Shown piece after piece: positions 33,768 through 43,180 of a DNA stretch of 64,000 nucleotides. Under the pieces are notes generated by a model, which saw nothing but the letters and a program-made list of their open reading frames with translations, did no database searches and was not told the origin of the DNA. Both the position numbers and the translations under genes were made by a program. Source of the stretch: Micromonospora halophytica (GTDB lineage Bacteria; Actinomycetota; Actinomycetes; Mycobacteriales; Micromonosporaceae); contig NZ_FMDN01000003.1 in assembly GCF_900090245.1 (NCBI RefSeq), forward strand, positions 310,001 through 374,000. The letters are read 5' to 3'. Each line of letters begins with the position of its first letter. The first letter of the stretch is position 1.

Positions 33768-33836
33768 CGATCTTGCAGTTGTGGCCGGTGCGAATGGTGC
33801 AGAACGAGCATTGCGGAGGCCTCAAGTGCAAGATCG
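33768..33836. repeat. palindromic intergenic element, copy C
   Basis: 69-bp core, CGATCTTGCAGTT (33768-33780) against AAGTGCAAGATCG (33824-33836), one mismatch in 13; the outer CG on each side also pairs. A short C-rich stretch precedes and GCGGGGGTGGGTGGGG follows. Lies between convergent genes. Confidence 0.85.
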
Positions 33837-34005
33837 CGGGGGTGGGTGGGGTGGCCGCTGCCAAGGACGAGATTCGGGAGCCCGGCAAGAACCTGGGCCG
33901 CCGCAAGGTGGTCGAACTGTTCCGCTGAGCCGGCTGGGGCCAGCGGTCCCGGCACCCGCGCGCCGAGCTGATCACGGCGCACGACGACGGGTGGAACAGC
34001 CGACA

Positions 34006-34037
34006 GGGCCCCTCGCCAACCGATGGCGAGAGGCCCC
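34006..34037 (-). terminator. hairpin terminator of the subtilase gene
   Basis: GGGCCCCTCGCCA pairs with TGGCGAGAGGCCCC around a short loop (CTCGCCA/TGGCGAG perfect, one mismatch outside). It lies 33 bases beyond the minus-strand protease stop codon. Confidence 0.6.
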
Positions 34038-34070
34038 GGGGGCCGACCCGGTCGAACCGGGGCAGCAGAG

Positions 34071-36005
<1,935 letters not shown>

Positions 36006-36149
36006 CCCTGGGGGTGTTCCTTCCGGTGAGGTGTGCTCGTGGCACACCGCCCGATCGATGTTGATCGAGTTGAAGGAGATCGTAGGGCCAGACATCGACG
36101 CATGTAGAGACTTCGACAAGATCGGAAAAAAATCACAAACGCTGGACGG

Positions 36150-36225
36150 GACGGGCCTCGGCCTCGTATGCGCAGGCAGCTGGGCCCGTCTGGCTCGTGC
36201 CCGGCTGACTGAAGAGTCAGTTTTT
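36150..36225 (+). ncRNA. possible small RNA ending in an intrinsic terminator
   Basis: On the plus strand, GACGGGCC (36150-36157) can pair with GGCCCGTC (36183-36190), and then CTGACT (36205-36210), a GAAG loop, AGTCAG (36215-36220) and five T (36221-36225) form a classical intrinsic terminator. No plus-strand gene lies upstream that would need it, so a short transcript antisense to the protease leader is conceivable. Confidence 0.3.
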
Positions 36226-36252
36226 CGGTTGCCGTGCCCGTCGCAACGGTCG

Positions 36253-36291
36253 GTGGAACACCACGGGTGCCACGCACCCGTGGTGTTCCAC
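36253..36291 (-). terminator. terminator of the GntR/ABC operon
   Basis: A perfect 18-bp stem (36253-36270 with 36274-36291) and three-base loop lies 7 bases after the permease stop codon on the minus strand. Confidence 0.85.
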
Positions 36292-36297
36292 GGCTCG

Positions 36298-37287
36298 TCA
36301 GGCGATGCGCCGGATGCGGCGGACGGCCAGGTAGAGCAGGAGCACGGCGAGGGCGACGAAGATGCCGGTCTCGATGCCCTGGAACAGCCAGAACCGGTCG
36401 GCCGGCTGGTAGAGCTGCCAGTTGTACGCCCCCGGCTGAAGGCCCAGCTCGGCGCCGCAGGCCCGACCGTCCGGTGCCTTGCCGCCGGGCGGGCAGATGA
36501 TCCGTGCGTCCTCCGCCACCATCGTCCCGTCGGCGTTCCGGATGCCCCGGGCGAGGACCCAGTCGCCGCGTCCCATGTCTGCCTCGGTGGCCCCCTCGAT
36601 GGGGAAGGTGAGGGTGCGGGCCGGCTGATAGTGCGGTCGGGCCAGGATCGCCACCGCCGCCCGTACGCCGATGAAGCCGGCCAGGGTGATGCCCATGGCG
36701 GGGAGCATCCGCTTCCACACGGTGCCGGCGAAGATGCCCAGGGCCACGGCGAAGAGGGTGTATCCGATCGGGACGACGCCCTGGAGGTCGAAGACGATCA
36801 TGCCGAACCGGCCCTCCCGCGCGGCCTGGGTGAGCGGCGCGACCCACCACGACATGCCCAGCCCGTAACCGACGGCGAGGGCCGTCACCGCCGTGCCGAC
36901 CAGCCCGAACTTCGCCAGCGCCCAGCGGCTGCGAGCGACGCCCTGGGTCCAGACGAACCGGTGCGTGCCCTGCTCCACCTCGCGGGCGACCAGCGGGGCG
37001 CCCCAGAACAGGCCCACCAGCACCGGCAGGGTGAGCAGCAGCACGGCCAGCAGGTTCAAGTTGCCGTACTCGTGGGTGAAGCGGTAGAAGCCCGCCTCGC
37101 AGGTCTCCCGGGTCGCCGCCGCCACGTCGGTGCCGGCGACCTGGCGTACGCACTCCGCCAGCCCGAGGTCGGCGAAGGTGTGCCGCATCGACAGGCCGAT
37201 CGGCACCATCAGGGCGGCGAGTGCCGCGAACCCCAGCAGAGTGAAGAACGCCTGCTTGCGGTGTTGCCGCCAGGTCAGCCAGATCAT
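36298..37287 (-). CDS. ABC-2 type transporter permease
   Basis: 329 residues with about six membrane segments: a first one near residues 15-35, a cluster at 80-230 and a last one at 300-320 (FVALAVLLLYLAVRRIRRI). GAPLVAREVEQGTHRFVWTQ is the conserved cytoplasmic loop of this ABC-2 group. Partner of the ATPase encoded just upstream, with ATGA overlap at 37284-37287. Probable exporter; the substrate (peptide, antibiotic or lipid) is unknown. Confidence 0.88.
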   Translation of the reverse strand: MIWLTWRQHRKQAFFTLLGFAALAALMVPIGLSMRHTFADLGLAECVRQVAGTDVAAATRETCEAGFYRFTHEYGNLNLLAVLLLTLPVLVGLFWGAPLVAREVEQGTHRFVWTQGVARSRWALAKFGLVGTAVTALAVGYGLGMSWWVAPLTQAAREGRFGMIVFDLQGVVPIGYTLFAVALGIFAGTVWKRMLPAMGITLAGFIGVRAAVAILARPHYQPARTLTFPIEGATEADMGRGDWVLARGIRNADGTMVAEDARIICPPGGKAPDGRACGAELGLQPGAYNWQLYQPADRFWLFQGIETGIFVALAVLLLYLAVRRIRRIA

Positions 37288-38189
37288 GCCGGCACCCCCC
37301 ACTCCCGGTGACTGGTCTGCGTGGCGCCGTCGGCCAGGTAGGCCAGGACGACGTCCTCCAGGCCGACGTCGCGCACGGTCCAGGTGGGGTCGGTGACCGG
37401 GCCGTCGGTGCGGACCAGCAGCGTGGACTGCCGGTCGGTGTGGCTGGCCCGGACCACCTCGGCGACGCCGCCGATCGAGCCGTCGTCGTGCCGCGGGCCG
37501 ACCAACTGCCGGTGCGCGGCGATCAGGTCGTCGACGACGCCGACGAGCTGCACCCGGGCGGAGTTGAGCACGATCAGGTAGTCGCAGACCCGTTCCAGGT
37601 CGGCCAGCAGATGCGAGGAGAGCAGCACGGTCGTCTCCGACTCGGCGACGCTGCCCATCAGCGACTGGTGGAACTCCCTGCGGGCCAGCGGGTCGAGGCT
37701 GGCGACCGGCTCGTCGAGCAGCAGCAGCCGGGGTCGTTTCGCCAGCGCGAGCGCGAGCGCGACCTGGGCGCGTTGGCCGCCGGAGAGCCTGCCTACCGGC
37801 AGGTTCGGTGGGATGCCGAGCTGGGCGAGCCGGTCCCGCGCCAACGTGGCGTCCCAGCGCCGGTTCATCCGGCCGCCGAGGTGGACCAGTTCGGCCGCGG
37901 TGAAGTCGCGGTACAGCGGGGTGTCCTGGGCGACGAAGCCGATCTCCGGCAGGACCCCCGGGTTGTCGTACGGCGACTCGCCGAAGATCCGCACCGCGCC
38001 GGCGTCCGGTCTCAGGAGGCCGACCGCCAGGTGTAGCAGGGTGCTCTTGCCCGCACCGTTGGGCCCGACGAGGGCGGCGACGCGCCCGGCGGGCAAATGC
38101 AGTGAACAGTCCCGCAGCGCCCAGCTCTTGCCGTACCGCTTGCCGAGCTGCTCGGCCTCCAGCACGATCTCCATCTGCTGTCCTCTCAT
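37284..38189 (-). CDS. ABC transporter ATP-binding protein
   Basis: 301 residues. Walker A GPNGAGKSTLL, Q-loop FVAQDTPLYRDFTAAE, signature LSGGQRAQVALALAL, Walker B LLLLDEPVASLD, switch His in VLLSSHLLADLE. Energises the permease at 36298. ATG 38189 (MRGQQMEIVLEAE) overlaps the GntR stop as ATGA and is preferred over ATG 38174. Arrangement GntR-ATPase-permease is that of the Bacillus ytr operon, which responds to cell-wall antibiotics; a similar role here is inference. Confidence 0.9.
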   Translation of the reverse strand: MRGQQMEIVLEAEQLGKRYGKSWALRDCSLHLPAGRVAALVGPNGAGKSTLLHLAVGLLRPDAGAVRIFGESPYDNPGVLPEIGFVAQDTPLYRDFTAAELVHLGGRMNRRWDATLARDRLAQLGIPPNLPVGRLSGGQRAQVALALALAKRPRLLLLDEPVASLDPLARREFHQSLMGSVAESETTVLLSSHLLADLERVCDYLIVLNSARVQLVGVVDDLIAAHRQLVGPRHDDGSIGGVAEVVRASHTDRQSTLLVRTDGPVTDPTWTVRDVGLEDVVLAYLADGATQTSHREWGVPA

Positions 38190-38602
38190 TCCGTTCGTGC
38201 GGTCTGGTCGCGCGACGCCTCGGCGGCGAGTGCGGCCCGCATGGTGGTCTCGACCAGGGCGGTGACGTCTTCCGGGGCGAGCCCGGCGGCCCGGGCCCGC
38301 TGCACCCAGGCGACGAGCTCCTCGCGCAACTCGAGCTGGTTCCCCAGGGACGCGCCGGCGAGGGTGCGCCGGACGAAGGTGCCCACCCCGGGGCGGCCCT
38401 CGACCAGGCCCTCGATCTCCAGCTCGCGATACGCCTTCAACACCGTGTTCGGGTTGATCGCCAGCGACTGTGCGACGTCGCGGACCTTGGGCAGTTGGTC
38501 GCCCGGCATCAGCAGCCCGACGCGCAGGGCCTGTTTCACCTGCTCGATCAGCTGCACATACGTGTTCACCCTGGACCGGCCGTTCAGCACGAACTCGATC
38601 AC
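38186..38602 (-). CDS. GntR family regulator, YtrA subfamily
   Basis: 138 residues. N-terminal winged helix (YVQLIEQVKQALRVGLLMPG, LAINPNTVLKAYRELEIEGL, then a wing GRPGVGTFV) and a short C-terminal helical dimerisation arm, the hallmark of YtrA-type GntR proteins (about 120-140 residues). Probable repressor of its own ABC operon via an inverted repeat just upstream (38622-38649). GTG 38602 is the start. Confidence 0.92.
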   Translation of the reverse strand: MIEFVLNGRSRVNTYVQLIEQVKQALRVGLLMPGDQLPKVRDVAQSLAINPNTVLKAYRELEIEGLVEGRPGVGTFVRRTLAGASLGNQLELREELVAWVQRARAAGLAPEDVTALVETTMRAALAAEASRDQTARTE

Positions 38603-38621
38603 CCAGGACCAACCCTTCTAT

Positions 38622-38649
38622 TGTCCTACGACAGTAAGACTATAGGACA
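38622..38649 (-). promoter_or_regulatory. probable YtrA-type operator
   Basis: Inverted repeat TGTCCTA (38622-38628) and TAGGACA (38643-38649) with a 14-base spacer in an AT-rich patch, 20 bases upstream of the GntR start codon. Such widely spaced palindromes next to the promoter are usual for YtrA-type regulators. Confidence 0.6.
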
Positions 38650-38770
38650 GGGTGGCGGGGTGGGAACCCTGCGTCGGGCGCCTCGGACGAGGTGGGCGCT
38701 GCTGAGGGGAGAGCGCAGCGAACCCGCCCCTGGTGGTGAGGGACGGGTTCGGTGGCGGGTCGGACGGGCG

Positions 38771-40042
38771 TCAGCCGAAGGCGGCGTCCAGGATGTCCAG
38801 GCCGCGGGTGAGATGCTCGTCGGAGATGACCAGCGGGGGCAGGAACCGCAGCACGTTGCCATGCGTGCCGCAGGTCAGGGTGAGCAGGCCGGCGGCGTGG
38901 CAGGCCGCCGAGATCGCCGCCGCCGCGGCCGGGTCCGGGATCAGGGTGCCCGGCTGGACGAGTTCCACCGCCAGCATCGCGCCACGACCGCGTACCTCGG
39001 CGATGCGCGGGTCGCGGGCGGCGATCACGCGCAGCCGGTCGCCCATCACCTGCCCGATCCGCCGCGCGGCGGCGGGCAGGTCCAGCTCGTGCATCGTCTC
39101 GATGCTCGCGAGCGCCGCCGCACAGGCGAGCGGGTTGCCGCCGTACGTGCCGCCGAGGCCGCCGACGTGCACCGCGTCCATCAGCTCGGCCCGGCCGGTC
39201 ACCGCCGCCAGCGGGAGCCCACCGGCGATGCCCTTGGCCAGCGTGATCAGATCCGGCTCGACGCCCTCGTGCCGGCAGGCGAACCAGTCGCCGGTGCGGC
39301 AGAAGCCGGTCTGGATCTCGTCGGCGATGAACACCACCCCGGTGGCGGTCGCCCACTCGCGCAGCGCCGGCAGGAACCCCGGCGCGGGTACGACGAAACC
39401 ACCCTCGCCCTGGATCGGCTCGATCAGCAGCGCGGCCACGTTCTCCGCGCCCACCTGCTTCTCCACCGTCTCGATCGCCCGGGCCGCCGCCTCGGCGCCG
39501 GAGAGACCGCCGTCGCGCAGCGGGTACGACATCGGCACCCGGTAGATCTCCCCGGCGAACGGCCCGAACCGGTGCTTGTACGGCATGTTCTTCGCGGTCA
39601 ACGCCATGGTCAGGTTGGTCCGCCCGTGGTACGCGTGGTCGAAGACCACCACCGCCGGCCGCCCGGTGGCGTGCCGGGCGATCTTCACGGCGTTCTCCAC
39701 CGCCTCGGCGCCGGAGTTGAACAGCGCCGACCGCTTCTCGAACATACCCGGCGTGAGAATGTTCAACTGCTCGCACACCGCCACGTACGACTCGTACGGG
39801 GCGACCATGAAACAGGTGTGGGTGAAGCGTTCGACCTGCGCCTGCACCGCCTCGACCACCCTCGGCGCGCAGTTGCCGACGTTGGTGACCGCGATGCCGG
39901 CGGCGAAGTCGATCCACTCCCGGCCGTCGACGTCGGTGATCGTGCCGCCGGAGGCCCGGTCCACGTAGTACGGGACGACGCTGCCGACGCCACGGGCGAC
40001 CGCCGCGTCACGCCGCTTGTGCAGCTCCTCCGACGACGTCAC
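38771..40042 (-). CDS. gabT: 4-aminobutyrate aminotransferase
   Basis: 423 residues from GTG 40042. PLP lysine K270 in DLITLAKGIAGGLPLAAV, cofactor aspartate D241 in VVFIADEIQTGFCRTG, and ALFNSGAEAVENAVKIAR, all typical of GABA/5-aminovalerate aminotransferases. Converts GABA to succinic semialdehyde. GTG 40042 was chosen because GAGGGAGG precedes it; GTG 40084 would add 14 residues. Directly downstream of the aldehyde dehydrogenase gene (gap 45 bases or 3 with the longer start), so GABA made by that enzyme would be consumed here. Confidence 0.92.
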   Translation of the reverse strand: MTSSEELHKRRDAAVARGVGSVVPYYVDRASGGTITDVDGREWIDFAAGIAVTNVGNCAPRVVEAVQAQVERFTHTCFMVAPYESYVAVCEQLNILTPGMFEKRSALFNSGAEAVENAVKIARHATGRPAVVVFDHAYHGRTNLTMALTAKNMPYKHRFGPFAGEIYRVPMSYPLRDGGLSGAEAAARAIETVEKQVGAENVAALLIEPIQGEGGFVVPAPGFLPALREWATATGVVFIADEIQTGFCRTGDWFACRHEGVEPDLITLAKGIAGGLPLAAVTGRAELMDAVHVGGLGGTYGGNPLACAAALASIETMHELDLPAAARRIGQVMGDRLRVIAARDPRIAEVRGRGAMLAVELVQPGTLIPDPAAAAAISAACHAAGLLTLTCGTHGNVLRFLPPLVISDEHLTRGLDILDAAFG

Positions 40043-40087
40043 GGCGGTGCCTCCCTCGTTCGTGGCCTCACTCCCCGCGCTCACGGA

Positions 40088-41524
40088 TCAGCCCTCGATG
40101 TTGTGCATGACGTGCTTGATCCGGGTGTAGTCCTCCAGGCTGTACACGGAGAGGTCCTTGCCGTGGCCGGAGTGCTTGAAGCCGCCGTGCGGCATCTCGG
40201 AGACGAACGGGATGTGGGTGTTCACCCAGACGCAGCCGAAGTCGAGCCGGCGGGTCATCCGCATCGCCCGGCCGTGGTCCTTCGTCCAGACCGAGGCCGA
40301 CAGGCCGTAGTCGACGCCGTTGGCCCAGCGCACCGCCTCGTCCTCGGCGGAGAAGCGCTGCACGGTGATGACCGGGCCGAAGACCTCGTCCTGGATGATC
40401 TCGTCGGCCTGCCGGACGCCGGAGACGACGGTCGGGGCGTAGAAGTACCCGCGCTCACCCAGCGTCGACCCACCGGTCTCGACCGAGGCGTGCTCCGGCA
40501 GCCGGTCCACGAAGCCGCGTACCCGGGCGAGCTGGTTGGCGTTGTTCAGTGGGCCGTAGAGGACGTCGGAGTCGTCCGGTGCGCCGGTCCTCGTGTTGCG
40601 GGCCTGCTCGGCGAGGGCGGCGACGAAGTCGTCGTACACGCCGGGACCGGCGAGCACCCGGGTCGCGGCGGTGCAGTCCTGACCTGCGTTGAAGTAGCCG
40701 CCCATCGCGATCGCCTCGGCCGCGGCCGCCACGTCCGCGTCGTCGAAGACCACCACCGGGGCCTTGCCGCCCAGCTCCAGGTGGGTCCGCTTCAGGTCGG
40801 GCGCGGCGGCGGAGGCGACCTCCATGCCCGCGCGGGTCGAGCCGGTGATCGACACCAGCTGCGGGGTCGGGTGCGCCACCAGGGTACGACCGGTGTCCCG
40901 GTCGCCGCAGACCACGTTGAACACGCCCGGCGGGAAGAACTCGGCCGCGATCTCGGCGAGCAGCAGCGTGGACACCGGCGTGGTGTCCGACGGCTTGAGC
41001 ACCACCGTGTTGCCGGCCGCCAGCGCCGGGGCGATCTTCCAGACCGCCATCATCAGCGGGTAGTTCCACGGGGTCACCTGCGCGCACACACCGATCGGCT
41101 CACGCCGCACGTACGAGGTGTGCCCGGCCAGATACTCGCCGGCCGAGCGCCCCTCCAGCAGGCGGGCGGCGCCAGCGAAGAAGCGGAACTGGTCCACCGC
41201 CGGCGGCAGCTCCTCGTCGGTGGTGAGCTGGCGCGGCTTGCCGGTGTTGCGCACCTCGGCGTCGACCAGATCGGCCGCCCGGGCCTCGACCGCGTCGGCG
41301 AGCTTCAGCATCGCGCGCTGCCGCTCGGCCGGAGTGGTGTCCCGCCAACTCTCGAAGGCGGTGGCAGCAGCCGTCATCGCCGCGTCCACGTCCGCCGCAC
41401 CGGAGACCGGCGCCTGGGCGAAGACCTCCCCGGTGCACGGGTCGATCAGGTCGGCGTACCCGCCGTCCACCGGGTCGACGTACTCGCCGTTGATGAAGTT
41501 ACGGAGCTTCTGCTGCTCGCTCAT
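40088..41524 (-). CDS. aldehyde dehydrogenase, gamma-aminobutyraldehyde type
   Basis: 478 residues. Catalytic C284 (NAGQDCTAATRV), base E250 (LELGGKAP), NAD site ITGSTRAGMEV, and the C-terminal GHGKDLSVYSLEDYTRIKHV characteristic of the PatD/PuuC-like aminobutyraldehyde dehydrogenases. Oxidises 4-aminobutanal from putrescine to GABA, feeding gabT. ATG 41524, with a purine-rich site (GGAGTCACCC) ahead. Substrate is inferred from motif and operon. Confidence 0.92.
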   Translation of the reverse strand: MSEQQKLRNFINGEYVDPVDGGYADLIDPCTGEVFAQAPVSGAADVDAAMTAAATAFESWRDTTPAERQRAMLKLADAVEARAADLVDAEVRNTGKPRQLTTDEELPPAVDQFRFFAGAARLLEGRSAGEYLAGHTSYVRREPIGVCAQVTPWNYPLMMAVWKIAPALAAGNTVVLKPSDTTPVSTLLLAEIAAEFFPPGVFNVVCGDRDTGRTLVAHPTPQLVSITGSTRAGMEVASAAAPDLKRTHLELGGKAPVVVFDDADVAAAAEAIAMGGYFNAGQDCTAATRVLAGPGVYDDFVAALAEQARNTRTGAPDDSDVLYGPLNNANQLARVRGFVDRLPEHASVETGGSTLGERGYFYAPTVVSGVRQADEIIQDEVFGPVITVQRFSAEDEAVRWANGVDYGLSASVWTKDHGRAMRMTRRLDFGCVWVNTHIPFVSEMPHGGFKHSGHGKDLSVYSLEDYTRIKHVMHNIEG

Positions 41525-41577
41525 GAGGGTGACTCCGAGGGTGGCCGGGAGATGATCAGCGGAGGTAATCGCAATCT

Positions 41578-41611
41578 GTCTGCCATCTTGGCTACTGAAT
41601 TCGCGGCAGAC
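41578..41611. promoter_or_regulatory. inverted repeat in the divergent aldehyde dehydrogenase promoter region
   Basis: GTCTGCC (41578-41584) and GGCAGAC (41605-41611), spaced by 20 bases, lie in the 140-base gap between two divergent aldehyde dehydrogenase genes and could be a shared operator. Unproven. Confidence 0.4.
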
Positions 41612-41664
41612 AAGGCCCACGGCGACTGTTTCCGTGTGGACGGGGAGTCGTCTACGCTGCCGAC

Positions 41665-43104
41665 GTGGAGCCGAGAGCCTTCTACGTCGCCGGCCGGGAA
41701 GTCCACGGCGAGGGCGAGCTGACCGTCACCCACCCGTACGACGGCCGGACGGTGGGGCGTACCACCCTCGCCACGGCCGACCAGGTCGAAGCCGCCGTCG
41801 CGGCAGCGGCCGGCGTGGCGGCGCAGGCCGCGGCCCTGCCCGCGCACGCCCGGGCGGCGGCCCTGGACCAGGTGTCCCGCCGGCTGGCCGAACGGGCCGA
41901 CGAGGTCGCGGCGCTGATCACCGCCGAGAACGGCAAGCCGGTCAAGTGGGCGCGGGCCGAGGTGGGACGCGCGGTGTCGACGTTCCGCTGGGCGGCCGAG
42001 GAGGCCCGCCGCTTCTCCGGAGAGCTGCAACGCCTCGACACCGACCCGACGGCGACCGGGCGGATCGCCCTGGTACGCCGGGTGCCCCGAGGGCCCGTGC
42101 TGGGCATCGCCCCGTTCAACTTCCCGCTCAACCTGGTCGCGCACAAGGTCGCCCCGGCGATCGCGGTCGGTGCACCGATCATCGTCAAGCCAGCCCCGGC
42201 GACCCCGCTGTCCGCGCTGCTGCTCGGGGAGATCCTGGCCGGGACCGACCTGCCGGCGGGCATGTTCTCGGTGCTGCCGCTGCCCAACGACCGTGCCGCC
42301 GAACTGGTCACCGACCCGCGCCTGCCGGTGGTGTCGTTCACCGGCTCCGGCCCGGTCGGCGCGGCGATCCGCCGATCCGTGCCGGAGAAGCACGTCACCC
42401 TGGAACTGGGCGGCAACGCGGCGGCGGTGATCTGCGAGGACTGGGCCGCCGACGAGGACCTCACCTTCGCCGCGCACCGGATCGCCACGTTCTCCAACTA
42501 CCAGGCCGGGCAGTCGTGCATCGCGGTGCAGCGGGTGTTCGTGCACGAGTGGCTCTACGACGGCTTCCTGCCCCGGCTGGTCGCGTCCGTGCAGGAACTG
42601 CGCACGGGTGACCCCGCCTCGGAGTCGACCGACGTCGGGCCGCTGGTGTCGGAGGACGCCGCGCGCCGGGTCGAGGCGTGGGTGGACGAGGCGGTAGCCG
42701 CCGGGGCGACCATCGAGGTGGGCGGCCGGCGCGACGGCGCCACCTACCCGCCGACCGTGCTGTCCGGGGTGCCGTCGTCGGCCAAGGTCTGCGCCGAGGA
42801 GGTCTTCGGGCCGGTCCTGGTGGTCGCCAAGGCCGAGACCGACCGCGCGGCGTTCGCGGCGGTCAACGACTCGGCGTACGGGTTGCAGGCGGGTGTCTTC
42901 ACGCACCGCCTCGACGTGGCCTTCGAGGCCGCTCGGGTGCTGGAGGTCGGCGGGATCATCGTCGGGGACGTGCCGTCGTACCGGGCCGACCAGATGCCGT
43001 ACGGGGGCGTCAAGGGCAGTGGGGTCGGGCGGGAAGGGCTGCGCAGCGCGATGGAGGACTACACCGAGCCGCGGGTGATGGTGCTGACCGGGGTGCAGTT
43101 GTAG
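41665..43104 (+). CDS. aldehyde dehydrogenase family protein
   Basis: 479 residues from GTG 41665. C285 (NYQAGQSCIAVQRV), E247 (LELGGNAA), FTGSGPVGAAIRR and GIAPFNFPLNLVAHKVAPA mark the subgroup near succinic-semialdehyde/glyceraldehyde-3-phosphate dehydrogenases that use NADP. Because gabT lies in the divergent unit, oxidation of succinic semialdehyde to succinate is the most economical role, but the subgroup covers many aldehydes. The first residues read VEPRAFYVAGREVHGEG. Confidence 0.88.
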   Translation: MEPRAFYVAGREVHGEGELTVTHPYDGRTVGRTTLATADQVEAAVAAAAGVAAQAAALPAHARAAALDQVSRRLAERADEVAALITAENGKPVKWARAEVGRAVSTFRWAAEEARRFSGELQRLDTDPTATGRIALVRRVPRGPVLGIAPFNFPLNLVAHKVAPAIAVGAPIIVKPAPATPLSALLLGEILAGTDLPAGMFSVLPLPNDRAAELVTDPRLPVVSFTGSGPVGAAIRRSVPEKHVTLELGGNAAAVICEDWAADEDLTFAAHRIATFSNYQAGQSCIAVQRVFVHEWLYDGFLPRLVASVQELRTGDPASESTDVGPLVSEDAARRVEAWVDEAVAAGATIEVGGRRDGATYPPTVLSGVPSSAKVCAEEVFGPVLVVAKAETDRAAFAAVNDSAYGLQAGVFTHRLDVAFEAARVLEVGGIIVGDVPSYRADQMPYGGVKGSGVGREGLRSAMEDYTEPRVMVLTGVQL

Positions 43105-43154
43105 ACGGTCCATGCCGGCCTGACGGTCGGCGGCCCGGCGCGATCACCGGACGG

Positions 43155-43171
43155 GCAGGCCCGGTGCCTGC
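43155..43171. terminator. short hairpin between convergent genes
   Basis: GCAGGC (43155-43160) and GCCTGC (43166-43171) flank a five-base loop midway between the stops of the aldehyde dehydrogenase (+) and the deaminase fusion (-). Confidence 0.45.
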
Positions 43172-43180
43172 GGGCGGCTG

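Larger units (their letters stand above)
33751..34070. other. intergenic region with element C, a short open fragment and a terminator
   Basis: 320 bases between convergent genes. It holds palindromic element C (33768-33836), an open stretch ending at a TGA (about 33851-33928) that reads VAAAKDEIREPGKNLGRRK then VVELFR without a start or known homologue, and the protease terminator (34006-34037). Confidence 0.7.

Noticed and set aside
38102..41722. Plus-strand open frame of 1206 codons opposite gabT and the aldehyde dehydrogenase
   Set aside because: Antisense shadow; low-complexity Arg/Gly/His composition and no recognisable motif.
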